Below, in pieces: positions 34,701-42,219 of a DNA stretch of 64,000 bases; position 1 is the stretch's first letter; each line of letters begins with the position of its first letter. The stretch comes from Mesonia profundi (GTDB lineage Bacteria > Bacteroidota > Bacteroidia > Flavobacteriales > Flavobacteriaceae): positions 1 to 64,000 of the forward strand of contig NZ_JAVHUL010000005.1 in the NCBI RefSeq assembly GCF_031085155.1, read 5' to 3'. Under the pieces are notes generated by a model. It did no database searches. It worked only from the letters and a program-made list of their open reading frames with translations, and was not told where the DNA came from. A program made the translations under genes and the position numbers.

Positions 34701-35179
34701 AACCCGGGGAAGGTAAACCGGGAAGTCAAGGAGAAAACGGAGAACGTGGAGGAAACGGAGAATCTGAAAAAATGAGTAAAGAATTGTTTGAGATATTTAA
34801 GGAACAACAATCTCTGCGTATGCAGTTAAATGATATGATTAAACAACAAAATTTGGGTCCAGAAGCTAAACGTTTATCGCGCGCTATGGAGCATATTGAG
34901 GATGAGTTACTCACCAAGGGGATAACTAAAAATACGGGCACCAAAATGAAGCAAATAGAACATCGGTTATTAGAGATGGAGAATGCGATGCTACAACAAG
35001 GAGAAGAACAAAAAAGAACTTCAGAAACCAACGATAAAGACTTTACGAATGAAGCTAGTTCACTTAAAACAAAGGCTAAAGATTATTTTAATACGACCGA
35101 AATATTAAATAGACAAGCCTTACCTTTGCAAAAAAATTATCAAGAGATTGTAAAAGAATACTTTACCGAGAAAGAATGA
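31721..35179 (+). CDS. DUF4175 family giant membrane protein
   Basis: A 1152-aa protein typical of Bacteroidetes. Hydrophobic helices lie at about 21-43, 50-75 and 148-166. An extracytoplasmic beta-rich part follows (about 190-480), then an extensive coiled coil rich in Lys, Glu and Gln (about 490-780). After another helical segment comes a Gly/Glu/Lys/Gln-rich low-complexity stretch (about 907-1016, repeats of the type 'KPGEGK'), and finally a helical C-terminus. The function is unknown; the family is often found near envelope and RNA genes. The stop overlaps the ybeY ATG by 4 nt, suggesting coupling. Confidence 0.88.
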   Translation: MNNYQHIQQKLEGFIRKFYINELLKGVILFFAIGLIYFLMTVFLEYFLWLSSLGRSILFWLFIGVEVALFIKFILIPISKLFKLSRGISHEEASQMIGKHFPQVDDKLLNVLQLQKEKHLQDSDLLLASIEQKSKELQPVPFTTAINFKSNVGYLKYAIIPLAIFLAIYISGNEQLFSDSYARVVNYEREYEPPAPFAFQLDESKLQVKENEQVSLKITTQGKVIPETAKIHIQEKDYILKQVAPGVFEYTFTRIKNNTNFYLSSNEVTSKSYQIEVTQVPTLVDFKMHLDYPAYINQPDEVMEGTGNATIPEGTKVKWQLTTNATDEVRLDGLDSLYAFKKQNHKFVLEKSIYHSSDYAVVSSNASLKDYEKLYYSLKVIKDQFPSIQVEKKEDSAQAAIHYFKGVITDDHAITNLQIVYYPVRDRKNLKTKKLPFNGKDYAEFFYQFPNELDLEKGVPYEFYFIVTDNDAVHHYKSKKSKVFGYQLLTNKEEKERNLENQENAMQGMSESLQEMKSRNKQLKELDQSQREKKQLNYQDKEKLKNFTERQRQQDELMKSYTEKMKQNLEDLKTNDPLKKELEKRLEKSQKEMEKDNKLLEELEKYQEKLNKEDLHKKMEELSKRNTTQQKSLEQLLELTKRYYVEQKAEKIASDLQELAKEQEKLGLEEKENTSEAQEELNKDFEDIQKQMDELEKENEKLKSPMDIPREESQEDAVKEDQDDAKENLEKSEEEEGKESAPSKKSAQKKQQSAAEKMKQMSQKMKSAMAQGGQEQLEEDAEMLRQILENLMSFSFEQEDLMLQFEKLNDNSPRYVRNLKQQQTLKENFKHVDDSLFGLASRNPMISENITSVITDINFNIDKALERFADNQIPRGVASQQYVFKGANDLANMLNESLEQMQMQMNAQGEGEGSSGKGKEGEGQGAGFQLKDIIKKQGELGEEAGEKGKKPGEGKQGQFPNGKKPGAGEGGEQGEGGQKPGEGKDGNQGENGQQPGEGKPGSQGENGERGGNGESEKMSKELFEIFKEQQSLRMQLNDMIKQQNLGPEAKRLSRAMEHIEDELLTKGITKNTGTKMKQIEHRLLEMENAMLQQGEEQKRTSETNDKDFTNEASSLKTKAKDYFNTTEILNRQALPLQKNYQEIVKEYFTEKE

Positions 35180-35595
35180 TACAGTTTTTTAGTGAAAATG
35201 AGTTTATTTTATCAGAAGAAATGCATTATGAAAAGTGGGTTTCTACTATCATAACATCTGAAGGATTTTCAGAAGGGGAAATCAGTTATATATTTTGTGA
35301 TGATGACTATTTATTAAAACTTAATAAAGACTATTTAGATCACGATACGCTTACCGATATCATTACGTTTAACTACAATATGGGGAAACAAATTAATAGT
35401 GATATTTATATTTCTACAGAGCGACTTACCGAGAATGCGAAGGACTTTCATGTAAGTTTTGAAGATGAGCTTCGACGAGTGATGAGTCATGGGATTCTCC
35501 ATCTATGTGGTTTTAATGATAAAACCCCAGAAGAAGAAGAGACTATGAGGGAAAAGGAAAATGAAAAAATGAAAATGTTCCACGTGGAACAATAG
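35176..35595 (+). CDS. ybeY: endoribonuclease YbeY, rRNA maturation factor
   Basis: A 139-aa metallo-RNase for 16S rRNA 3' processing and ribosome quality control. The metal motif is 'MSHGILHLCGFNDKTPEEEE': His105 and His109 are present, but the third position of HxxxHxxxxxH is Asp115 rather than His. This appears to be a lineage variant of the family in Bacteroidetes. The last codons (FHVEQ) are encoded by a perfect parS-like palindrome. It overlaps the DUF4175 gene by 4 nt and lies 12 bp before mnmG. Confidence 0.93.
   Translation: MIQFFSENEFILSEEMHYEKWVSTIITSEGFSEGEISYIFCDDDYLLKLNKDYLDHDTLTDIITFNYNMGKQINSDIYISTERLTENAKDFHVSFEDELRRVMSHGILHLCGFNDKTPEEEETMREKENEKMKMFHVEQ
35576..35591. promoter_or_regulatory. 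parS-like centromere site 1
   Basis: TGTTCCACGTGGAACA is a perfect 16-bp palindrome of the parS class bound by ParB (B. subtilis consensus TGTTTCACGTGAAACA). It lies inside the last codons of ybeY, just upstream of mnmG. An identical site follows mnmG. Confidence 0.8.
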
Positions 35596-35607
35596 AAAAA
35601 AACACCT

Positions 35608-37479
35608 ATGTTTTTAGAAGAATATGATGTGATTGTTGTAGGAGGAGGCCACGCGGGAAGCGAGGCTGCTGCTGCTGCTGCAAATATGGGAAGTAAGACT
35701 TTATTAATTACCATGAGTCTCCAAAATATAGCTCAAATGTCTTGTAATCCCGCTATGGGCGGAATTGCAAAAGGACAGATTGTGCGAGAGATTGATGCCT
35801 TGGGAGGTTATAGCGGAATTGTAAGCGATACGAGTGCCATTCAGTTTAAGATGTTGAATAAAAGTAAAGGGCCTGCCATGTGGAGTCCGCGAGTGCAAAG
35901 TGACCGGATGCGTTTTGCTGAAGATTGGCGATTGATGCTAGAGAAAACTCCGAACCTAGATTTTTATCAAGAGATGGTTTCGGGATTAATTATAGAGGGG
36001 GATGAAATCAAAGGAGTGAAAACTTCTTTGGGAATTGAAATTAAATCTAAATCGGTTATTCTTACCAATGGAACTTTCCTAAACGGTCTTATACATATTG
36101 GAGATAAAAACTTTGGTGGAGGTAGAGCAGGAGAAAGAGCGGCCACAGGAATTACCGCCGACTTGATTGAAATGGGTTTTGAATCTGGAAGAATGAAAAC
36201 AGGAACACCCCCAAGAGTGGATGGTCGTTCTTTAGATTTCTCTAAAATGATTGAACAACCTGGAGATGCCATTCCTGCTAAGTTTTCTTATTTGGATATT
36301 ACCAAGCCCTTAGAGAAACAACGCTCTTGCCATATGACGTATACTTCTACATTGGTGCACGATGTTTTGCGCGAAGGTTTTGATCGCTCTCCCATGTTTA
36401 ATGGAAGAATTGAAAGTGTAGGACCTAGGTATTGCCCAAGTATAGAAGATAAAATTAATCGCTTCGCCGATAAAGACCGTCACCAACTCTTTGTAGAACC
36501 TGAAGGTTGGAATACGGTAGAGTATTATGTAAATGGTTTCTCTACTAGCTTACCAGAAGATGTACAATACAACGCATTAAAATCTGTAGAAGGATTTGAA
36601 AAGGTCAAATTTTTTAGACCGGGATATGCGATAGAATACGATTATTTTCCACCTACACAATTAAGACATACTTTAGAAACCAAGTTGGTTAACGGACTTT
36701 ATTTTGCAGGTCAAATTAATGGAACTACAGGTTATGAAGAAGCCGCTTCTCAGGGTTTAATGGCTGGGATTAATGCTGCTTTAAAAGTACAAGAACGGGA
36801 AGCTTTTACCTTAAAGCGCGATGAGGCGTATATAGGTGTTCTTATTGACGATTTAATCACCAAGGGTACAGAAGAGCCTTATCGTATGTTTACTTCGCGT
36901 GCAGAATATCGTACGCTGTTGAGGCAGGATAATGCCGATTTCCGTTTAACGGAAAAGTCTTATCAAATTGGATTAGCCGGGGAGAAACGATTAAAACGAA
37001 TGGAGGAGAAGAAAGAAGCTTCTTTGGGATTTGTTGACTTCTTTAAGAAAACCAGTGTGACGCCAGAAGAAGCGAATCCGGTGTTGGAAAGTAATAATTC
37101 TGCTCCCGTAAAACAGAGCGGAAAAATGTTTAAGCTTTTTGCACGGCCTAATATTTCTATGGACGATGTAAGAAAATTTGAGTCGGTGGAGAACTATGTT
37201 CAAGAACATCAACTAGATCAAGAAGTGTTAGAGCAAGCCGAAATTCAAGTGAAATATTCGGGTTATATTAATAAGGAAAAGAACAACGCTGATAAACTCC
37301 ATCGATTGGAGAATTTAAAAATTCCCGCTAATTTTGATTATTCACCTATACAGTCGATGTCTTTAGAAGCGCGTGAGAAGTTGAATAAAATTCAGCCCAC
37401 AAGCGTTTCTCAAGCTTCAAGAGTAAGCGGGGTGAGTCCGGCAGATATTTCAGTATTATTGGTATATTTGGGTAGATAA
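35608..37479 (+). CDS. mnmG: tRNA uridine-5-carboxymethylaminomethyl modification enzyme MnmG
   Basis: A 623-aa FAD enzyme (GidA) that, with MnmE, installs the cmnm5 group on the wobble uridine of certain tRNAs. The N-terminal FAD motif 'DVIVVGGGHAGSEAA' lies at 7-21. The family segments 'SCNPAMGGIAKGQIVREIDALGG' region, 'GTFLNGLIHIG' and 'RAEYRTLLRQDNAD' are intact, and the C-terminal helical domain ends 'VSPADISVLLVYLG'. The length is normal. It is bracketed by two parS-like sites, the downstream one 8 bp after its stop. Confidence 0.98.
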   Translation: MFLEEYDVIVVGGGHAGSEAAAAAANMGSKTLLITMSLQNIAQMSCNPAMGGIAKGQIVREIDALGGYSGIVSDTSAIQFKMLNKSKGPAMWSPRVQSDRMRFAEDWRLMLEKTPNLDFYQEMVSGLIIEGDEIKGVKTSLGIEIKSKSVILTNGTFLNGLIHIGDKNFGGGRAGERAATGITADLIEMGFESGRMKTGTPPRVDGRSLDFSKMIEQPGDAIPAKFSYLDITKPLEKQRSCHMTYTSTLVHDVLREGFDRSPMFNGRIESVGPRYCPSIEDKINRFADKDRHQLFVEPEGWNTVEYYVNGFSTSLPEDVQYNALKSVEGFEKVKFFRPGYAIEYDYFPPTQLRHTLETKLVNGLYFAGQINGTTGYEEAASQGLMAGINAALKVQEREAFTLKRDEAYIGVLIDDLITKGTEEPYRMFTSRAEYRTLLRQDNADFRLTEKSYQIGLAGEKRLKRMEEKKEASLGFVDFFKKTSVTPEEANPVLESNNSAPVKQSGKMFKLFARPNISMDDVRKFESVENYVQEHQLDQEVLEQAEIQVKYSGYINKEKNNADKLHRLENLKIPANFDYSPIQSMSLEAREKLNKIQPTSVSQASRVSGVSPADISVLLVYLGR

Positions 37480-37486
37480 TGAAACA

Positions 37487-37502
37487 TGTTCCACGTGGAA
37501 CA
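37487..37502. promoter_or_regulatory. parS-like centromere site 2
   Basis: TGTTCCACGTGGAACA, identical to the site at 35576-35591, lies between the mnmG stop and the likely start of the following lipoprotein gene. An ATG-initiated frame through it would translate it as 'HVPRGT', which is probably not real protein. Confidence 0.8.
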
Positions 37503-37511
37503 TTAGGTTTT

Positions 37512-38048
37512 ATGAAAAAGTTTTTAATAATAATTAGCGGTTTTTTAATATTGAGTAGCTGTATATCTATACATAAAGCTGAACGTATTGAGAACTATAA
37601 ATTATCTACTAAAAAAATTAATCAAGTTGACTTAACCTCTTATGTGATTCAATATTCAGGAAATGGAATGAGGCATTTTGAAAATATGTATCAACGTTTC
37701 TTTGATGTTGAAGATCACTTTTCTATTTACGAACTTGAGACAACTTCTCTTTTTGGCTCTGAAAAATTTAAAGTTTTTAGTCACTTTGATCAGGACTATG
37801 ATAAAAGCTTAAGTATTTTTGATGTTATAGATTCTGCTCAAGAATCTAAAAAGACTCAACAAGAAAAAGATAGAGATAAACCCTATAAAGATAGAAGAGA
37901 AGAACAAGATAGAAAAAATAATAAAGTGGAGTATGTTTACATTCAAATTATGGGTGAAGATGGGCAAGATATTTTAGCAGAAAAATCGATGCGAAAGGAT
38001 GCTATTCTACAAAAACTGCATCAACTTAGAAAACAATTAAATCGTTAA
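37512..38048 (+). CDS. putative lipoprotein of unknown function
   Basis: A 178-aa protein beginning 'MKKFLIIISGFLILSSC', a clean lipoprotein signal with the lipobox Cys at residue 17. An upstream in-frame ATG at 37479 overlaps the mnmG stop and would read through the parS site, so it is rejected. The mature part is hydrophilic, with a strongly charged Lys/Glu/Asp/Arg stretch near residues 112-140 and a 'VEYVYIQIMGEDGQDI' segment. No family is recognised. The stop overlaps the methyltransferase start by one base (TAATG), so the two are likely co-expressed. Confidence 0.75.
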   Translation: MKKFLIIISGFLILSSCISIHKAERIENYKLSTKKINQVDLTSYVIQYSGNGMRHFENMYQRFFDVEDHFSIYELETTSLFGSEKFKVFSHFDQDYDKSLSIFDVIDSAQESKKTQQEKDRDKPYKDRREEQDRKNNKVEYVYIQIMGEDGQDILAEKSMRKDAILQKLHQLRKQLNR

Positions 38049-38896
38049 TGAATACTACTGACCATATTTTTCTTACTTGTAAAGATCATAGCGTTTCTGG
38101 AGAAAATTTTGAATTGATCTGGAACGAACATCAGGATATTCTAATTACAAGTCCGCAGCCTTCATTAGAAGATTTACCTAATTATTACGAAAGTGAAGAT
38201 TACATTTCCCATACCGATGCTTCCAAAACTTTAGTTGATAAAGCTTATCAATGGGTTAAAAGAAGAATGCTCTCCAAAAAGCTTCAACTTATCAATTCTT
38301 TTTCTACTGAAGAAAAAACACTTTTAGACGTAGGAGCAGGAACCGGAGATTTCTTACATTTTACCTCGCAAAAGGATTGGAAGGTAAGTGGAGTAGAACC
38401 TAATGAAAAGGCTAGAAAATTAGCAAAAGCTAAAGGAATTGATTTATTTGAAAATTTAGATGCAGTCAAGAATCAACAATTTGATGTGATTACTTTATGG
38501 CATGTTTTAGAACATGTGCCAAACTTAGAAGAACAGATTCAACACTTAAGAAGCTTGCTTCAGCCAGACGGAGTTTTAGTAATTGCAGTTCCTAATTTTG
38601 AAAGCTACGATGCGCAACATTATAAAGAGTATTGGGCAGCTTATGATGTGCCCCGACATTTATGGCATTTTTCTAAAAAGGGAATTACTAGAATTTTTAA
38701 AGAACATGAGATGGAGTTGAAACAGGTAGAACCTTTAAACTTCGATTCTTTTTATGTAAGTTTGCTATCCGAAAAGTATAAAAATAATGCCAGCCATCCG
38801 CTCAAAGCTTTTAGTGTAGGATTAAAAAGTAATCTAAAGGCAAAATCCACTAAAAATCACTCTTCGCTCATTTATTGCTTCAAAAAACTAAAATAA
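38048..38896 (+). CDS. class I SAM-dependent methyltransferase
   Basis: A 282-aa protein with a Rossmann-type methyltransferase core at roughly 90-190. Motif I is 'LLDVGAGTGDFLHF', the second Asp/Glu region is 'VSGVEPNEKARKLA', and 'DVITLWHVLEHVPNLEEQI' is the family post-motif. An N-terminal extension with 'YYESEDYISHTDA' is common in Bacteroidetes members. The substrate is unknown; the family includes enzymes acting on small molecules, sugars and lipids. It directly follows the lipoprotein gene. Confidence 0.9.
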   Translation: MNTTDHIFLTCKDHSVSGENFELIWNEHQDILITSPQPSLEDLPNYYESEDYISHTDASKTLVDKAYQWVKRRMLSKKLQLINSFSTEEKTLLDVGAGTGDFLHFTSQKDWKVSGVEPNEKARKLAKAKGIDLFENLDAVKNQQFDVITLWHVLEHVPNLEEQIQHLRSLLQPDGVLVIAVPNFESYDAQHYKEYWAAYDVPRHLWHFSKKGITRIFKEHEMELKQVEPLNFDSFYVSLLSEKYKNNASHPLKAFSVGLKSNLKAKSTKNHSSLIYCFKKLK

Positions 38897-39095
38897 AGCC
38901 ATTTCCAACGCGTTTTAAGCTTTAGGATACTTCTACAAGCAATTTTTTTAAAAAACAGCTTAAAGTACTTACAATGCTTTAGTTTTTAATAAGTATTATT
39001 TATTGATTTTAAAATACATATAGTTTTTAAAGATACTTCATTTTTCGTCTGATTTTTATAGAATACTTATTACTTTAGCGAAAAATTTTAATAGA

Positions 39096-39608
39096 ATGAA
39101 CATGAAGAAAATCATCCTTTTCGTTTTCGGAGCTGTAGTATTATCATCTTGTAACCAAGAAAAAACGGCTTACGTAAATAACACCAAATTGATTCAAGAT
39201 TTTAAAGAAATGAAATCTACGGAAGCAAGGTTCACCAAAAAATCTGATAAGCTTAAAAAAGAATTAGATTCCGTTGCGATGCAGTTTCAAAAAGAAGTAC
39301 AAGCTTACCAAGAGCAATCTACTTCTATGTCTGCAGCTGAAAAGCAAGAGAAAGAATCTATGTTGATGCAAAAGCAACAACAATTACAGCGTCAGCAACA
39401 AATGCAAAGCAACCAATTAAGAGAAGAAAGCGATGTGGTCATCGATTCTTTAATTACCAATGTAAAAGATTTTGTGGCAGATTACGGGGAGAAAAATGGA
39501 TATACCTATATTTTTGGATCTAACGAGTCGGCTAACATTATGTTTGCTAAAGAAGGAAAAGACATTACCGAAGAAGTTTTAAAAGCTTTAAATGAATCGG
39601 TTAAATAA
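39096..39608 (+). CDS. OmpH/Skp-family periplasmic chaperone-like lipoprotein
   Basis: A 170-aa protein. A signal, 'MKKIILFVFGAVVLSSC', begins at the third codon and ends at a lipobox Cys, so it is probably membrane-anchored, unlike soluble Skp. The mature part opens with 'AYVNNTKLIQDFKEMK', typical of OmpH/Skp, continues with a long Gln/Lys/Glu coiled coil forming the tentacle, and ends with the beta-rich 'YTYIFGSNESANIMFA' closing strand. It likely escorts outer-membrane proteins. It has its own terminator. Confidence 0.9.
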   Translation: MNMKKIILFVFGAVVLSSCNQEKTAYVNNTKLIQDFKEMKSTEARFTKKSDKLKKELDSVAMQFQKEVQAYQEQSTSMSAAEKQEKESMLMQKQQQLQRQQQMQSNQLREESDVVIDSLITNVKDFVADYGEKNGYTYIFGSNESANIMFAKEGKDITEEVLKALNESVK

Positions 39609-39632
39609 TTGACCATTTATAATGAGACAGAC

Positions 39633-39663
39633 AAAAAGCTCGCTAAATAGCGGGCTTTTTTTA
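39633..39663 (+). terminator. intrinsic terminator after the OmpH/Skp-like gene
   Basis: The stem AAAAGCTCGCTA/TAGCGGGCTTTT, with one mismatch and a short AAA loop, is followed by a T-run 25 nt beyond the stop codon. Confidence 0.8.
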
Positions 39664-39731
39664 TGATGTTTCACGAAATTGAGATCTGTTTCTAGTTCAT
39701 GACATTCATGAATTGAGTATCTCAAAAAATT

Positions 39732-40865
39732 TTACTCTTTAAGATGAAGTAATCGGGTGAGTTTAATAGACAAATCAGCCAAAGTTATTTTAGAATTTAC
39801 ATTGCGTTCAATATGATAAATCGCTTTCTCTATCTCTTCGGTAATCTGTATAATATTGGTGCCGTGCACAAAAGGCGCAAATTTTCTGAGTTCAAATCCC
39901 GGAGTTTCGGGTTCTAAGTAAACCAAAGATTGACTGTTGTAATTGTACAGCATCGCCTGCCTAAAAAAGTCTAGGCAGTAATATAAAAACCTTTTTTGAG
40001 TCTCTCTTCCAGTGGCAGCAATATCTTCGCTCCACTGCAAGATGTCTTTAATCGCAGCTTTATTTCCTTTGGCTTTAAAAGCAGACCTTACCCAAGTGAT
40101 GAACCAAGTTTCGAAGATATCCTCACTTTCGTGTTGCTCTATCATGCGCAAAGCTTGTGTATAGCTTCCTTCAGACTTATGTGCGATTTTTAACGCTTCT
40201 GCAGGAGCAATTCCATTTTCTTCTAAAGCTTTAGCAATTACTTCTCCTCCTAGAGGCGGAAAATGCAAAGCTTGACAACGCGAACGTATGGTTTGTAGAA
40301 TTTTTTCTTCATTTTCGGTAATTAAAATGAAGATGGTTTTCTCTGGCGGCTCTTCAATGAGTTTTAAAAGCTTGTTGGAGGCAGGAATGTTAAGTTTGTC
40401 GGCTTCCCAAATGATCATCACTTTATAACCACCTTCGTAAGATTTTAAACTCAGTGTTTTCAACACATTTTGGGCGTCTTTTACACTTATGTTTCCTTGT
40501 TTATTTTCAATTCCCAATTTTTGATACCAGTCAAAAACACTTCCGTAAGGAGAAGCCAAGACAAATTCTCTCCATTCTCCTGTAAAATCTTCCGCAGTAG
40601 CGTTTTTCTTTACCCTATCATTATTTGCCACCGGATAAGTGAAATGTAAATCGGGATGTGCAAGTTTTTTAAAAGCGGTATGACAAGCTTCTTTGCGTTC
40701 ATTCTTAGAGCACAATACATATTGCGCATAAGCAATCGCCATAGGCAAGGTGCCGCTTCCGGTCTTTCCTACAAAAAGCTGGGCGTGAGGTATTCTTCCG
40801 CGATCTACGCTAGTGGTAAGATGCTTTTTAATGTAGTCTAATCCTAAAATTTCTGAAAATAACAT
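39732..40865 (-). CDS. holB: DNA polymerase III delta' subunit (HolB)
   Basis: A 377-aa AAA+ subunit of the clamp loader that works with gamma/tau and delta to load the beta clamp. The N-terminus 'MLFSEILGLDYIKKHLTTSV' and 'RIPHAQLFVGKTGSG' are typical. The P-loop reads 'GKTGSGTL', with Thr in place of the usual Lys, consistent with a delta' that does not hydrolyse ATP. 'KLIEEPPEKTIFILITEN' and the arginine-finger 'RSRCQ' are intact. It is divergent from pgk and has a small shared promoter region. Confidence 0.92.
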   Translation of the reverse strand: MLFSEILGLDYIKKHLTTSVDRGRIPHAQLFVGKTGSGTLPMAIAYAQYVLCSKNERKEACHTAFKKLAHPDLHFTYPVANNDRVKKNATAEDFTGEWREFVLASPYGSVFDWYQKLGIENKQGNISVKDAQNVLKTLSLKSYEGGYKVMIIWEADKLNIPASNKLLKLIEEPPEKTIFILITENEEKILQTIRSRCQALHFPPLGGEVIAKALEENGIAPAEALKIAHKSEGSYTQALRMIEQHESEDIFETWFITWVRSAFKAKGNKAAIKDILQWSEDIAATGRETQKRFLYYCLDFFRQAMLYNYNSQSLVYLEPETPGFELRKFAPFVHGTNIIQITEEIEKAIYHIERNVNSKITLADLSIKLTRLLHLKE

Positions 40866-40932
40866 AGAAGAGCGAAATTAACCAAAAATTAATTTATTTT
40901 CGGACTTGCTACCTCCAAATGTTATAAATATT

Positions 40933-40940
40933 TAACTTTG
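40933..40940 (+). promoter_or_regulatory. -7 box of pgk
   Basis: TAACTTTG is a perfect TAnnTTTG match ending 13 bp before the pgk ATG; a possible -33 TTG stands at 40906-40908. Confidence 0.45.
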
Positions 40941-40953
40941 AAAAAAACTTTTC

Positions 40954-42141
40954 ATGAAAACACTTAACGACTTTAATTTTAAAGATAAACAAGCCCTTGT
41001 TCGCGTAGATTTTAATGTTCCTTTAAACGATGATTTTGAGGTGACCGATGCAACCAGAATTCAATCGGCTAAAAAGACCATTACTAAGATTTTAGAAGAT
41101 GGCGGGAGCGTGGTTCTAATGTCGCATTTGGGAAGACCTTCTGGAAAAGAAGACAAGTATTCTTTAAAGCATATTGTAAATAAAGTGTCTGAGGTTATTG
41201 GCGTTCAAGTAAAATTTACTGAGGATTGCATAGGAGATAAAGCCTTGGAGGCGTCTAAAAATCTTAGCAACGGAGAAATTCTTATGCTAGAAAACCTTAG
41301 GTTTCATGAAGAAGAGAAGAAAGGAGATGAGGCTTTCGCCGAAGCGTTATCTCAACATGGAGATATTTATGTAAACGATGCTTTTGGTACAGCACATAGA
41401 GCGCATGCTTCTACTACTGTAGTTGCAAAGTATTTTGAAGATAAATGCTTCGGATTTTTACTCGCCAAAGAAATAGAAAGTATCAATAAGGTGTTTAATT
41501 CTAACGAAAAACCAGTTACGGCAATTTTAGGTGGTGCAAAAGTGTCTTCTAAAATTACGGTGATCGAAAATATTTTAGACAAAATAGATCATTTAATTAT
41601 TGGCGGCGGGATGACGTTTACCTTTATTAAAGCTCAAGGCGGAAATGTGGGAAACTCCTTAGTAGAAGATGATAAATTAGAATTGGCTTTAGATATCTTA
41701 AAGCAAGCCAAGGCTAAAAATGTAAAGGTTCACTTACCAGTAGATGCGATTGTAGCCGATGCATTTTCTAATGATGCTGCAATAAAAACAGCAAAAATAG
41801 ACAAAATTTCTGATGGATGGATGGGATTAGATGTTGGCGAGGAAACCAATGAAATTTTTGCTGAAGTGATTGCAAAATCTAAAATTATATTGTGGAACGG
41901 ACCTTTAGGAGTCTTTGAAATGCCTAATTTTGCTAAAGGAACCATCGCTTTAGGAAATGCGATTGCTAAAGCAACAAAAGCGGGTGCTTTTTCGTTAGTA
42001 GGCGGAGGCGATAGCGTTGCAGCAGTGAAACAATTTGGTTTTGAAGATAAAGTAAGTTACGTCTCTACAGGAGGTGGCGCGATGTTAGAAATGCTAGAAG
42101 GAAAATCTTTACCAGGGATTGAAGCCATCAAAAAAGAATAA
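40954..42141 (+). CDS. pgk: phosphoglycerate kinase
   Basis: A 395-aa glycolytic enzyme transferring phosphate between 1,3-bisphosphoglycerate and ADP. The N-terminal substrate domain has 'ALVRVDFNVPLND' and 'SVVLMSHLGRPSGKEDKYSL'. The nucleotide domain has 'ILGGAKVSSKITV', 'ILWNGPLGVFE' and the Gly-rich 'LVGGGDSVAAVKQFG'. The length is typical. It is monocistronic with its own -7 box. The last base of the stop codon is the first base of a 40-bp dispersed repeat. Confidence 0.97.
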   Translation: MKTLNDFNFKDKQALVRVDFNVPLNDDFEVTDATRIQSAKKTITKILEDGGSVVLMSHLGRPSGKEDKYSLKHIVNKVSEVIGVQVKFTEDCIGDKALEASKNLSNGEILMLENLRFHEEEKKGDEAFAEALSQHGDIYVNDAFGTAHRAHASTTVVAKYFEDKCFGFLLAKEIESINKVFNSNEKPVTAILGGAKVSSKITVIENILDKIDHLIIGGGMTFTFIKAQGGNVGNSLVEDDKLELALDILKQAKAKNVKVHLPVDAIVADAFSNDAAIKTAKIDKISDGWMGLDVGEETNEIFAEVIAKSKIILWNGPLGVFEMPNFAKGTIALGNAIAKATKAGAFSLVGGGDSVAAVKQFGFEDKVSYVSTGGGAMLEMLEGKSLPGIEAIKKE

Positions 42142-42180
42142 TACCAAATTGAATACGACATTACGTAGTCAAATTGGTAT
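42141..42180. repeat. 40-bp dispersed near-palindromic repeat, copy B
   Basis: It begins ATACCAAATT and ends AAATTGGTAT; the outer 12-bp arms are complementary with one mismatch. Its reverse complement aligns with copy A at 13569-13608 over all 40 bp. It lies immediately after pgk and could act as a transcript-end hairpin. Confidence 0.6.
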
Positions 42181-42219
42181 AAGGAACAATTTTTGTTGAA
42201 ACTATAGAAAATTACAAGC

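Noticed and set aside
34539-34775. Plus-strand ORF inside the DUF4175 gene with many Lys and Glu
   Set aside because: It is a frame shadow of the Gly/Glu-rich repeats, with no start context or independent composition.
34508-34810. Minus-strand ORF with Phe/Ser-rich sequence in DUF4175
   Set aside because: It is the antisense of the low-complexity repeat, and its composition is explained by that.
37479-37511. Longer start of the lipoprotein gene after mnmG
   Set aside because: The extension is the parS site; the clean lipoprotein signal begins at 37512.
39664-39678. Half-match to parS (TGTTTCACG followed by AAATT) after the Skp-like gene
   Set aside because: Only one arm of the palindrome fits; the second arm is broken, so I do not count it as a third site.
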